The translations under genes were made by a program, and so were the position numbers. Source: Breviolum minutum Mf 1.05b.01 (Eukaryota > Sar > Dinophyceae > Suessiales > Symbiodiniaceae). Taken from it: 64,000 nt of DNA. Positions within the stretch are counted from its first letter, which is position 1; the number at the start of each line of letters is the position of its first letter. Below are positions 1-10,880 of the stretch, piece by piece. The notes under the pieces are model-generated. The model saw only the letters and a program-made list of their open reading frames with translations. It ran no database searches and was not told where the DNA came from. The stretch lies in the NCBI GenBank assembly GCA_000507305.1, contig DF241158.1, positions 23,562-87,561 on the forward strand. Direction: 5' to 3'.

Positions 1-641
1 TGTTCGTACAGTGATGGTTTACCTGATGCTTGAAGGGTATCAAACAGTTTGGTTTGGAGACCCCGGGACATTGGAAAACGCGGAGCACCGTTCCGCTTGT
101 GGCATTCCGCCGCAGAAAGCTTGTGCCGCTGGAACCGTATAGTGTAGACAACAGCACTGGTACAAATGTACGTCTGATGTCTGTTCCTTGTTGGGGCGGC
201 CTATGTTAGATTCCGACTGTACAAATGCCTGGTTCTTTGTTTAGCTACCTGGGCCAAAGTGTGGCCAGTCCAGCGGCGAAACATGCAACACGACTGCCAT
301 TTTGGTCAAAGACTTGCAACAATTTCACTAAGGACATGGCCCTGTTGCAATGAATGCTTTTTTTTTGCAGGGAATACCCTCGATGCAGCCTTTAGATGGT
401 GTTCAAAATCGTGACCTTCCCTGTTTGTCCCAGATAAGATGTATCCGAGCCATTTGTGGCACCCGTCTCGACCAACCACAGCCACGCTTTCTCCTCTAGG
501 AGTTGTAAGTGTTTTTGGTGGTTGGGCTTGTGTCGTTAGCAACTTGGTTCTGTCTTCGTTCAAAAGCAAACCGACGTCTGTTAATGCAACCGGAAGTTCA
601 TGACTTTGACTTTGACTTATGTACATTTCTGCCGAGGCCAC
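1..641 (-). mobile_element. LINE (non-LTR) reverse transcriptase remnant
   Basis: The clearest part is 306-641, an open frame of about 111 codons. It reads like the C-terminal half of a LINE reverse transcriptase: GLLLNEDRTKLLTTQ (the 'LN..KT' block after the catalytic site), then HKWLGYILSG (the 'KWLG' block), then a helical stretch that normally leads to a thumb-like region. These blocks are typical of LINE-type pol proteins common in dinoflagellate genomes. The catalytic block would lie upstream, at higher coordinates on this strand, and I do not see it. Positions 1-305 have no long open frame and are probably the continuation in decayed form. This is a dead fragment. Confidence 0.7.
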
Positions 642-1222
642 TTTGGTTTGTAGAGTTGTGTCACCCCGTGTCCTTTACAGGACCGTAGTCTTTGGCTCGG
701 ACGGGCGAAAGTGAGAGTGAAACTGCATGCCTGTCGGCAGCCCGGTTGGGGCGCAAGGTGTGAAACCAACGCTACTAGTAGTGCACATCATTCAACTAGT
801 GCTGCCATAAGTCGGTGACCTGCGCTGTGACTATCCAATCTTCGATATGTTGCCACCGAACAAAAATGTCGTAATGTTTGTTTCATTCTCCCCCGTGTCG
901 TAGGTGCCAAGCCAACACAGGTGTGATCCACCTGTCTTCCGGCAACAAAGCGGCATAGTTTGCAAAGTTCCAGTATTCTGCCAAAGATATTTTGAGTTTA
1001 ACTCGCAAGATCACAAAGCACCCTTTTCCCTTGACACACCGAAGGGTCTGCATAATCGCAGCCAAGTTTGTCTTGACAAAATATGGCAACCCGTGTCACA
1101 CCGAAGAGAGTTTACACACTCCCCGTTCTGCATTCTGCAGACAAAGGGCCTTTCATTGCACTTCGGCTAGCCAATGGACTGCCATTTGAAGTGTCTCACA
1201 GAAAAGGTTCCGAGTCAAGACC
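642..1222. other. No recognisable gene
   Basis: Short overlapping open frames occur on both strands, none with recognisable motifs or length. The stretch lies between two retroelement pieces and is probably decayed transposon sequence. Confidence 0.4.
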
Positions 1223-1903
1223 CTAATCGTCTACCTGCTCGAAACCTCCATCGCTTGACAGTGTTTCGAATTGCGGCTTCACTCCATCAGCGCTACCCGC
1301 AAGAGCACCACTCGCCGTAATGCCTTCCGCTGTAGTATCATCCGCAACCAACTTTTTCTTCAAAAAGGTGTAGCCCTTCCAAGTTTTAATCTGATCTTCA
1401 AACCGCCATGGAAGTCCAGCCCAGCTATCGCACTTCACCTCCCGGTGTCCGGCTGCATCAAAAAGCGTCCTCACTCCTTCATCACTGAGCTGACCGGATT
1501 CTCCAGGAAACGATCGATGAACTGGAGCTCTTCGAGCCTTTCCATGAGTTCGACAAATCCATCCAGACTCATAGAAGTCCAGCCGCCACTGATCTGGAAC
1601 CACTCGTGGAGGCTTATGAAACCCCTCCTAGTTCCATGGAGACGTTGCCGTACCCATAGTCCCTGATGTAGTTGAGTTCAACCCCGGAGCTTGCGCTCCT
1701 GCAAGGGGGGCCTTCCTCATCCAACGTTTGCAAGGTCTTGTCCAGTTTTTAAGCAAGCTGGCTTACCTTTTCATCCACAACTTTGTCCTGATCAGCAATC
1801 TTCTGCAATCACTCGTGCGAAGGCATCGCATCATAGCCACGCCGCTGAGCACCAAGGTTTTTTGGATCTTTGTTCTTGCCATCAAAGCGCAAGGCCCGGA
1901 CTG

Positions 1904-2386
1904 TTACGCTAAACTCGCGATCCCGTGGATCACTCCGTAGGGGGGTTTTGGGGACCCTGATGGTTGGCCTGAACCGTTTTTCCCATTGGTGGTCGTGCCG
2001 CTTCGACCGAACCCTTTCCATTGTGCTCCTTCATTTTGCCCAATTTTGTTGGAGTCTTGTTGCGGTCTTCTTTCAGGTCTTAGGCTTCTAGCTCTTGTGC
2101 CATCCCACATCTTCAAACAAGCTACCAACGCAAGGATGAATCGGACAGTGAGTACCCCGTTTGAGATTGCTAACCCACCCATCGCCAGCAAAACTCCATC
2201 AAACTTTACCCGACCGAAACTCGTCATCATGCTAGTGTTTGTACATCTTTTCAAAACACCTACGACCCTACCACCATCAGCCATTCCAAACAACGTCCTC
2301 AACTTCACAAACGCCTGGCCAAGCAATGGCTTTGTGCCGCCATCCGCAACCAAGTGTCCACCAGCTAGATGAAGAAAGCTCTCCAA
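1904..2386 (-). pseudogene. copia RNase H tail and downstream region
   Basis: The first part reads HLAGGHLVADGGTKPLLGQA, the canonical end of copia RNase H ('..mlADgfTKpL.g..f'). What follows is a hydrophobic stretch of about 40 residues, then a Gln/Arg/Gly-rich segment that I do not recognise. The shift of frame against 2277-2591 shows decay. Confidence 0.6.
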
Positions 2387-2591
2387 TCAGACCCATCAGC
2401 CAATGCTTCATGAGTTTCGCCGCACGGAGCCTGATGTGGCGGGTTATCCACGGGCCTGTCGCGAAACAACACAAGGTGAGTGCCGCCTTGTTGTCACCCA
2501 GCAACAACTTTTCAATTGGCTTCTTCGTAAAGATTTGTAACAAAGACGACGTCGCTTCGGTAGCTTGATAGGCCTGGTTGTGGCCTAACAC
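2277..2591 (-). pseudogene. copia RNase H fragment
   Basis: The frame contains LLGDNKAAL and, about 15 residues on, WITRHIRLRAAKL. These match the copia RNase H 'DN.aAi' catalytic region and the 'tkHidir' segment. It continues the RT piece at 2846-3148 but in another frame, so at least one frameshift separates them. It overlaps the start of the tail fragment below. Confidence 0.65.
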
Positions 2592-2845
2592 TTCTGCTTC
2601 GGCAGTTGGTTGTGCGATAAATGGCTGTTTGGTGGTTTCTCACATGAGGGTGTTCCCGGCATGCTCCAGGACCACTGATTGCACTGACCGATGTTTGTCA
2701 TGTGGAGGTCCAAAACATGCATCAGCAAAAGCAATGACTTGTTCCCATAGTCGATGAGTTCCGACGCTTGGCCTTTTCAAAGGGCAAATACTCCAGTCCA
2801 ACACTCTTTGTGGCATTTAAATACTTTGAAACATTCCTGCCGATG

Positions 2846-3148
2846 CTACATGATGCTACAAACATAGCCTTGCCGCCGATGAAGCAGTCGACTCATCAGG
2901 CCTACAGCATATGAGATATCGGGTCTGGTACGACCACTCAGCCACATGAGTTCCTCCGTGAGTGCTTGAACTTCATGGAGTATGCTTCCATCGTCATCGT
3001 TTTCATCCTCCTGCTCGTCCACTTTCGGGAATGGACCGTCTTCAATTCTCTCGACATGTCGCCTTCTCAACAAGTCCCCAGTGTAACCCGGCTGGGCTAT
3101 CATCACTCCATGTTTTGTCTTCTTAATCTCATATCCACAGAACCTCAT
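2846..3148 (-). pseudogene. copia RT C-terminal / connection fragment
   Basis: About 100 codons read MRFCGYEIKKTKHGVMIAQ, matching the 'FLG.EI....G....Q..Y....L' segment after the copia catalytic site. Then comes LTEELMWLSGRTRPDISYAV, which is the highly conserved 'G.LLWL..RTRPDI.Y.V' block that precedes RNase H. An acidic insert (EDENDDDGS) lies between them. The first residues in this frame follow a decayed region, so the catalytic motif is not visible here. Confidence 0.8.
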
Positions 3149-3189
3149 CCATGCATCTTCCGTGAGTCTCTTCCCCTCCGAACATTGCC

Positions 3190-4195
3190 ACGTCTTTTTT
3201 ATAGCCGTAAAAAAACATTCTCGACGATCAAAACATTTTTTGAAAAGACCCTGACCAGCCAGATATAGGCAGTGGACAAATTTGTTTTTCTATCTTTTTG
3301 AAATTGAATGGACACGTGTTTGAATTTCTTGCTTGTGATGACCAACGGATTTTTGCCAAAATCATTAATTTCGGATATCACATCTCTGAAACATTATTAT
3401 TGTAAGAACATCCAACCAGATGCATTGTACAATTCGTGGTCACCGTCCGCATAGGGGTGAAGGCCGTCACTAGCATGTTCACCGAAAGGTTTCATCGCGT
3501 TGCGCTACTTTGGGTAACAATTATGTATGGTTTTTTCACAGATTGATTGATGAATTTCAACATATGCCTACCATCATATTTTTCAAAAAATAAGATCGCG
3601 GACATTTTTTTCAACATATCCTACACATATGTTTCAACAAATGTCTAAAATCTTATTTTTGAAAAAATCATTTTTGACAATTCCTTTTCCATATTTTGGA
3701 CATGTGTATCAACATATGCCCAAGATTTTAGTTTGATATTGGTCATTTCTTCTTGACACATCCTGCGCATATGTTTCCAAAGGTGTCTAGTTCCCAGGCA
3801 TATGTTTTTTCAAAGATCTGTCTCTCGTGTCCCAAACCGACACATGTTCCTTCATATCTTTACATGTGGGCACATGCAAAAACATATGTAATTTTATGTC
3901 ATGACATATGCATAAGGTCTTATTTTTTCATTTTTTTGCAAATAAGATTTTATTTTTGAAAAAAAAATATGCAAAAGTCACGGCACCTTATTCGAAATGT
4001 TGTGGCACATAGTTGTCGACAGATATTATGATATCACTTGTCCCGACATGAAATGACACCAAAACTTCCATATGATTTGACATGTGTTGACCTTGCTTTG
4101 AAAACAAATATTTGATGCCCTGACAAATGCATTTTTGTGATCCGCTCGTTTTGTCTTGTCGTTGTTTCAATCTTTCAGTCGTTCATTAGTCCGTT
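3190..4195. other. AT-rich spacer with recurrent CATATG words
   Basis: No coding signal is seen. The palindromic hexamer CATATG and near variants recur many times between about 3555 and 4080, often inside (A)ACATATG(T)TTC contexts next to runs of A or T. This looks like an eroded degenerate repeat or AT-rich intergenic DNA. Confidence 0.45.
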
Positions 4196-4249
4196 TTGCA
4201 CCCAGCCATTCATGTCCTCGTCAGGTGCGAAAGCTATCACCATGACTTC

Positions 4250-4680
4250 GCCATCATCACCATCACCATCATCATCATCATCATCATCATTTTTATGATT
4301 ATTATTCTTCTTCTCACTCCTCTTCTTTTTCTTCTTTTTCTTCTTTTTCATGTTTTTCTTCTTTTTCTTCCTCTTCATTGTATTCTTCTTTTTCTTCTTC
4401 TTCTTCTTCTTCTTATCCTGCTTGTTTTTCTTCTTCTTCTTCTTCTTCTTCTTTTTTCTTCTTATTCTTATTCAACTTCTTCTTCTTCTTCTTCTCATTC
4501 TTCTTCTTATTTTTCTTCTTATTCTTCTTGTTTTTCTTCTTCTTCTTCTTCTTCTTTTTTCTTCTTATTCTTATTCAACTTCTTCTTCTTCTTCTTCTTC
4601 TTCTCATTCTTCTTCTTATTTTTTTTCTTCTTCTTCTTCTTCTTCTTCTTATTTGTGTTCTTATTTTCTCATTATTTTAT
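4250..4680. repeat. TTC/TTCTTA microsatellite tract
   Basis: It begins with a short ATC run (4255-4293), then about 370 bp of TTC triplets interrupted by TTTTTC, TTATTC and TTGTTT. A segment around 4440-4545 recurs almost unchanged around 4510-4620, showing local duplication. The long open frames here (poly-Phe, Ser or Leu; Lys on the other strand) result from the triplet repeat and are not genes. Confidence 0.95.
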
Positions 4681-4808
4681 TTCCCACCTGTCAGGTGAGG
4701 GTTGTTAGATTTTATGTCAGCCTACTCGCCGTCCATCCTCGTCCTCCTCGTCCTCGTCTTCGTCCTCCTCCACCTCCTCGTCGTTCTCTTGCGACCATGT
4801 GACTGCAG

Positions 4809-5527
4809 CGTGGCGTGCGTGCCGGACCTCAACCGCGATCCTGTGAGTTCAGTGTGGCGTGCCGGGCCTCAACCGCGATCCTGTGAGTTCAGTGTGGCGT
4901 GCCGGACCTCAANNNNNNNNNNNNNNNNNNNNNNNNNNNNNNNNNNNNNNNNNNNNNNNNNNNNNNNNNNNNNNNNNNNNNNNNNNNNNNNNNNNNNNNN
5001 NNNNNNNNNNNNNNNNNNNNNNNNNNNNNNNNNNNNNNNNNNNNNNNNNNNNNNNNNNNNNNNNNNNNNNNNNNNNNNNNNNNNNNNNNNNNNNNNNNNN
5101 NNNNNNNNNNNNNNNNNNNNNNNNNNNNNNNNNNNNNNNNNNNNNNNNNNNNNNNNNNNNNNNNNNNNNNNNNNNNNNNNNNNNNNNNNNNNNNNNNNNN
5201 NNNNNNNNNNNNNNNNNNNNNNNNNNNNNNNNNNNNNNNNNNNNNNNNNNNNNNNNNNNNNNNNNNNNNNNNNNNNNNNNNNNNNNNNNNNNNNNNNNNN
5301 NNNNNGGCGTGCCGGACCTCAACCGCGATCATGTGAGTTCAGTGTGGCGTGCCGGGCCTCAACCGCGATCATGTGTGTTCAGTGTGGCGTGCCGGACCTC
5401 AACCGCGATCGTGTGAGTTCAGTGTGGCGCGCCGAACCTCAACCGCGATCATGTGAGGCAGGTGTGGCGCGCTGGACCTCAACCGCGATCATGTGAGGCC
5501 AGTGTGGCGCGCCGGACCTCAACCGCG
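4809..5527. repeat. 40-bp minisatellite, interrupted by a gap
   Basis: The unit is GTGTGGCGTGCCGGACCTCA followed by ACCGCGATCMTGTGAGTTCA, 40 bp in all. Units are seen on both sides of the run of Ns and differ by a few substitutions (GGCGTG/GGCGCG, CCTGTG/ATGTG). The array ends at about 5527, directly against the 24-bp array. Open frames here come from the repeat. Confidence 0.95.
4913..5305. other. Assembly gap (393 N)
   Basis: The gap falls inside the 40-bp array, so its true length is unknown and the array may be longer than shown. Confidence 1.
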
Positions 5528-6203
5528 AAATGTGTCAGAAAGAATGTCAGAGGATATGTCAGGAAGAATCTCAGAAGATATGTGAGAAAGAATGTATAAG
5601 ATATGTCAGAAAGAATGTCAAAAGATATGTCAGAAAGAATGTCAGAAGATATGTCAGAAAGAATGTCAAAAGATATGCCAGAAAGAATGTTAGAAGATAT
5701 GTCAGAAGATATGTCAGAAAATATGCCGGAAAGAATGTCAAAAGAAATGTCAGAAAGAACGTCAGAAGATATGTCAGAAAGATATGTCAGAAGATATGTC
5801 AGAAAGAATGTTAAAAGATATGCCAGAAAGAATGTCAGAAGATATGTCAGAAGATATGTCAGAAAATATGCCGGAAAGAATGTCAAAAGAAATGTCAGAA
5901 AGAACGTCAGAAGATATGTCAGAAAGAATGCCAGAAGATATGTCAGAAAGAATGTGAGAAGATACAGAAAGAATGTCAGAAGATATGTCAGAAAGAATGT
6001 CAGAAGATATGCCAGAAGTAATGTCAAAAGTTATGCCAGATGATTTGTCAGAAAGTTGGTCAAGAGATATGTCAGACAGAATGTCAAAAGAAATGTCAGA
6101 AAGAATACCAGAAGACATGTCAGAAGATATGTCAGAAATATTGTCAAAAGATATGTCAGAAAGAATGTCAGAAGATATGTCAGACAGAATGCCAGAAGAT
6201 GTG
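5528..6203. repeat. 24-bp (12+12) tandem array, block 1
   Basis: The unit is two related 12-mers, AGAAAGAATGTC and AGAAGATATGTC, with substitutions (AGACAG, CCAGAA, TCAAAA). Because 24 is a multiple of three and the unit lacks stops in most frames, long open frames appear on both strands (MSERMSEDM, YVRKNVRRY, ICQKECQK; TFFLTYLL and SDILSDIS on the - strand). I see no reason to call a protein here. Confidence 0.95.
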
Positions 6204-7063
6204 TGTCACGGTTCACAAGTCAAGTGCGCGTGGGTCATGCTTCACAAGACAAATAACTTTGCTTTAGGAAATGCAGCAAAGCTAATGTTGTGTCATTTGA
6301 TGTGGTGCACTGCAGCAAGTACTTGGGGCTTAACGTTTCGTGTGCAAGCAAGTGAGGTAAATTTGGCAGCCATGTCGGGGCTTGTGGTGGAACGTCCTGC
6401 GACAATCTTCATTGGCACGTCCAGCGGGTTTGCAAAGGGAGTTGGGTATGTGTGGCGCTATGTCTTGACTACAGTTGGACCTGAGCGCATCTACGTGTGC
6501 ATGGAGCCGCCTAGCACTACGCATGCTGGGGATTGTATGTTCATTGTGCTACAGGTTGTGGAGGGAACTTTGTCGCATGTGGTGTACGAAGGGAGAGCTG
6601 TTCCAAATGAGGAGGGCGAGCAGCGTGCTCCAGTCTTTCGAACTTTGGCGTCCTTTTGGGAGGTTGGAGTGCACGAGTGGCAAACCAATGCTGTGCCGAT
6701 CAGGGCCAGTTACACCGAAGAGGTGCAAGAGGCACAGTGGCAAGCATCTGACTTCATGGTTTGCACACGCCATGAGATGTATTTGCGGCTGTGTGCTCAC
6801 TTGCATGGCATCTTGGGGCTCAACTGCTTTTTTGGGGGGGCTGTTTGATGCATGTGGTGTGTGTGTTGCTACAGGCGCTTTGCATCTTTGGACTCACCTG
6901 CTTCTTGGCGGGGCTGTCCGATGCAATCGAATGCAACTGTAGAATTGCCGTTTGACAGACACAAAGTTGTCATGGATATTACGTTTGCTGCGTGGTTTGA
7001 GGTAAATATAGAGTTTGTGGAGTGGCTTTTGTGTGAAGCTGTGGAAGCTATGTTTTGTCTTTG
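6204..7063 (+). other. 0.85-kb non-repetitive segment between two array blocks
   Basis: The + strand stays open from inside the array to 6848 and gives about 220 non-repeat residues, for example GLVVERPATIFIGTSSGFAK and WQASDFMVCTRHEMYLRLC. I recognise no domain. The frame is kept open upstream by the repeat, so its length is less convincing than it looks. It could be an insertion that split one array, or the spacer of a larger repeat. Confidence 0.4.
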
Positions 7064-7256
7064 ATATGTCAGAAAGAATGTCAGAAGATATGTCAGACAG
7101 CATGTCAAAAGATATGTCAGAAAGAATGTCAGAAGATATGTCAGAAGATATGTCAGAAAATATGCCGGAAAGAATGTCAAAAGAAATGTCAGAAAGAACG
7201 TCAGAAGATATGTCAGAAAGAATGTCAAAAAATATGTCAGAAAGAACGTCAGAAGA
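7064..7256. repeat. 24-bp tandem array, block 2
   Basis: It uses the same AGAAAGAATGTC / AGAAGATATGTC units as block 1, in the same orientation, including the variants ATGCCGGAAAGAATG and AGAACGTCAGAAG that also occur in block 1 near 5720-5765. The two blocks are therefore copies of one array. Confidence 0.95.
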
Positions 7257-7309
7257 TTGCTTCCAGTCAGTCTGCGAAGTTGAGAGTAACAGAACGCATT
7301 TCAGGAGAT

Positions 7310-7660
7310 GAGTTGTATTTTTTGATTGTACTATTGTTATTATTGTTTTCATTGTTTTTGTTGTTATGACAGGATTATTTTTGTTGTTGTTATGTTTTTT
7401 TATTGTTACTATTGTTATCAATGGTATGATTGTTTTTATTGTTTGAAGTGGTTTAACATTGTTATTATTGTTGTTTTGTTGTTATTACTTTTATTGTTAC
7501 TAAAGATATTTTTTTACTTATGATTCAGATTCATATATATAATGATATTGTTTTCATTGTTCTTTTTACTTTTATTCTTATTCGTATTCTTGATCGCATT
7601 CATATTCTTATTCTTATATTATTCTTATCCTTGTTCTTCATCTTATTCTGATTCTTAAAG
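7310..7660. repeat. T-rich low-complexity tract (TTG/TTA/TTC)
   Basis: An irregular T-rich tract of TTATTG, TTGTTG and TTCTTATTC words. There is no coding signal. Confidence 0.85.
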
Positions 7661-9785
7661 GTTGTACGTGGCGGACTGGGCAAAAAAAATGCAAGTGCAC
7701 AGCGATGAGGTAGGTGCCATGGTGGCAAGTGTCCCGGAACGAAGAATACTGACAATGAGTGTAAAAAATGAAGTTGCTGTTTTGGTGTGCTGTAGACGTG
7801 CTTTGCAATCAAAAATGCGATCTCGGGTATATCATTGTGCTTTGCTACCTAGGGATGCGCTGAATCTATGTAATCTTTTTGTGTATCATGGATGCATTGG
7901 CACGCATACGGAGGCTAACTATGCATATTTCTCATTCGTCATCCAAGTTGCTTGAAGTGTCAATATTTTGTACACCTCAAGCAATCTTCTGAGACTGAGA
8001 AGAGACGAAAATTCGGTTCTCGAAGTTTCTTTGCAACTCTGCATGAAGTGTGTTTGGTGATTGGTGAATAAAACTGACTTTGCATGGGAGTCAATGGGGA
8101 ATCGCAAAAGAAGAAACTCTCCATACGAGCAAAAGAAATAAAGAAAACTATGTGAACCACGTGGCTACAGTTCAAACTTTAAATGCACGGCAGAAAAACA
8201 CAGTGTGGCTGCAGATGCTGTAGTTGTGCAGATGAGAGCGTGCTTGAGGTTGTGATCCAGTTGTACCAATTCTTTTGCTTCAGCGGTTGTTGATGATGAT
8301 GATGATGCTGCTGTCAGCAGTTCATTGACTGTTAGCCGTGTCGGTGACTCTGCTGCTTGTGGATGAAAGGTGCTGTAGAAGTCTTGTACTCTCATGTATG
8401 CTTTGAATTCGTAGTGCCAATCTTCCAAACGTTGGGTAGTTGCCATCGTATGATTTTGGAGGCTTGAACTTCAGCCTGTGTTGTGATTGTCTCCTGTGTC
8501 TGTTGATGAGGATACTTCTGTCGTCATCTCGCTCGCTGTTTCTTTGTGGATGTTTGTTGAGTCTCCAGGGGCTGCAGGGTCACGCCTTCGTTGTTGTGCG
8601 TGTTGCTTCGACATTGGAGAGGCCCTGTCGGCAGAGCTCCGCGACCATGTAAAATTCAATCTTGAACCAAATGTATTGATGCATGCAGCCGCTTTGTTTC
8701 TTGTGTGTTGGGCAGTTTGCTCAAGGGCCCTGGTGTTGAGTCACAGCATGCATGCACATATGTCAAGTGATCTTAGCAAGGCGTGTTGAATTGCAGCACA
8801 CCCAACCAACAAACCATAGCCAGCCAACCAAAGAGCCAACCAGCAAACCAACCAAGAAACCAAAGAACCAACTATAACTAAGCAGCCAACAAACCAACAA
8901 AGCAACAAACCATACCCCACACCCCCATCCGCAGCCACAACCCCCACAGCTGCAGCCACCACCACAACCACCACGAGGATGACAATGACCATGCTTCGAG
9001 GCTTCAGGAATACAAAGAATACTCGGAGCTTGAAGTGAAAGAAGACTAAATTTCATGCATCCGCAGAAATGATGCCCGCAAACGGGAGGGTGTTTTAGCT
9101 GTATGCAGATGGCAAACACATGCGTTTTTTTTTGCTTGAGATTCTGACCACTCGCGTGGGGCTTGAATTTCTGTTTCCATTTCAGTCATGTGGGATGGTT
9201 GCAGCTTGCAGGTTGGACATATTGTGACATTGTGACGCATGGCAGTTTCGAAGAGCATCACTGCATGCATTGTGCACCAGTAGAACTTGCTCATTCAGAG
9301 CCAAGATATGACATCCAAACAGATTTTTCGGAAGTATCACATGACTGACTATTTGTTTTTGTTTTTGTTGATGTAAAATGAAAAGGGGTATCAGCGTTGA
9401 ACAAGACAGCCAGACTAGAATGAATTTGCCGCAATGGAGTTAGCGAAACTTAGATTTTGAGCCAAATCCAACCGCAATGAAAAGCTGTCCTGCCAGTGGC
9501 AATGCTGTTCTCCTTGCATCGATTTTGGCACATGTGCTGGATTGGTGCCGAATCGCGCGTGGTCCTTTCGTCCTCCAGCATCTTGAAATAGCATCTTGCG
9601 ACTATCGTTGTCAATGTGGAATTGCAGCAGCTTGTGCATTGTACAATTTCTTGGGTAAATTGGCATGCCGTGACCTGAGTGCTGCATCAATTCATTTGAC
9701 TGGTGAAAAACATTCATTTCTGTCATTGCTCTCTTTCAATAATTCTTATATAACTGCATTCCGAAACTGAGGTCCTGCAATTCAA
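7661..9785. other. Intergenic or intronic DNA
   Basis: I recognise no gene. At 8795-8975 there is a low-complexity run of CCAACCAAA-type words grading into CCACAACC. The segment 9590-9770 could contain an upstream exon of the transporter that follows, but no frame stands out. Confidence 0.4.
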
Positions 9786-10880
9786 TCAGTGTTCGGCTTC
9801 AGGGTGGCCGCCTTGACGTTTTGCTTGGCAAACATGCTTGCAGACCTTGGAATGTTGAGGCAAAGGCATTTCTCAGCATCCCTGGTTGCATCCGCTTTTT
9901 TGACTCAGAACATTCTATTGCCGTGTGGTGAGGGGGCCGGACGTAAAGGAATGGCTGCCGGGGGGGCAGCAAGCTCTCTTGTGTCTAATAATGCAAAATC
10001 TCACCATTTGTCTAGACGTGCAGCTGCACTTGTTGGGCCTTGGTGCGGCCTTTTGATTGCTCAAAATTTCAACAGCTGCATTTGGTGCTCGCTGACTGCA
10101 TCCAGTCTCCTCTTGCCTTTTATCTTCATGGACGGACATTTTACAGGCAACGCGCAGCCTGTATCAACTGAGAGCAACACGCCCTTCCCTGATTTCAATG
10201 AACGCATTGCAAAGTCAGCTATTGCATTCGTTTTATTTTTGAGATTCTTTTTATCATTTGGGTTCTATGCTTTCAATGCGTTGTTGGCATCCTCATTGTC
10301 TCTCTCACATGCGGGGCCTTGGCTCTTGGCTTCAATCGGCAGCGTGTGTGGCGTTGGAGAACTGGTGGCTGTGCAGATTTCTTGTCTGCTTGGCATGCGT
10401 GGCCAGTGTGAACCCGGCAAGCTCCACTGGTCCAGTGCAGCATCAGTGGCTTCAGTGGTACTAAAAGTTGTGGCTCTAAGCCGCTTAAGCGCATTCCTGG
10501 TTTCGAGCACGGGCAGTTTCATCAGCAGTGCCATACTATTACTGTCTCTGTTTGTTTCTATTTTGGCAGCTACTTTGCTGAGCGACCTGCAGTCACGAGT
10601 GGTCTCACATTTTGTGCACGCAGAGGGGCAGCCTGGCATCCTGAACTTGGAAGGAGCAGCAGATGCTTTGGCAGGAATTGCAGGTCCGCTCTACACTCGA
10701 AGCATGTTGACGCACCATGGTCCTGGTGCTGCCATGGCCGGCATATTCAACTTGTATGTTTCGATGCACTTTTTTGTCCATCTAGGATTGAGCCGCATAA
10801 TTACGCCTTTTCTTTCCAAGCATCCGCTTTCACGTGATGGTTTGGACGGTCATGGGTTGAAGAACGTTAAGTTGCATTGA
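9786..10880 (+). CDS. MFS-type membrane transporter, C-terminal exon
   Basis: An open frame of about 363 codons ends with TGA at 10878. It encodes a multi-pass membrane protein with roughly nine or ten hydrophobic segments, for example SASLVASAFLTQNILLP, AIAFVLFLRFFLSFGFYAFN and SAILLLSLFVSILAATLLSD. A long hydrophilic loop (residues about 48-75 and 118-140) divides the halves. The late block LNLEGAADALAGIAGPLYTR matches the 'G..dalasLa...GPll' element of the C-terminal half of TetA-like major facilitator transporters. The start is unsure. An AG at 9811-9812 (GGCTTCAG) and the lack of the first helices suggest a 3' exon with more exons upstream, not a complete gene starting at ATG 9789. Substrate unknown. 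Confidence 0.6.
   Translation, partial: SVFGFRVAALTFCLANMLADLGMLRQRHFSASLVASAFLTQNILLPCGEGAGRKGMAAGGAASSLVSNNAKSHHLSRRAAALVGPWCGLLIAQNFNSCIWCSLTASSLLLPFIFMDGHFTGNAQPVSTESNTPFPDFNERIAKSAIAFVLFLRFFLSFGFYAFNALLASSLSLSHAGPWLLASIGSVCGVGELVAVQISCLLGMRGQCEPGKLHWSSAASVASVVLKVVALSRLSAFLVSSTGSFISSAILLLSLFVSILAATLLSDLQSRVVSHFVHAEGQPGILNLEGAADALAGIAGPLYTRSMLTHHGPGAAMAGIFNLYVSMHFFVHLGLSRIITPFLSKHPLSRDGLDGHGLKNVKLH

Larger units (their letters stand above)
1223..3148 (-). mobile_element. Decayed Ty1/copia element, 3' half of pol
   Basis: Reading on the - strand from 3148 downward, the pieces come in the order of a copia pol gene but in shifting frames. First is an RT/connection piece, then RNase H, then the terminal 'ADG.TKPL.GQAF' block. 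Further down, 1223-1603 is an open frame of 126 codons containing WKGYTFLKKK; it may be a C-terminal extension or a separate ORF of the same element. Frames break several times and no LTR pair was found. I infer an old dead insertion. It differs clearly from the much better preserved + strand copia element at 32073-40089. Confidence 0.6.

Noticed and set aside
289-306. Possible second spliced-leader relic (GCCATTTTGGTCAAAG)
   Set aside because: Needs a deletion and an insertion against the leader; no coding sequence follows on the + strand.
4196-4802. Long Phe/Ser/Leu open frames
   Set aside because: They are translations of the TTC microsatellite; no non-repeat coding sequence is attached.
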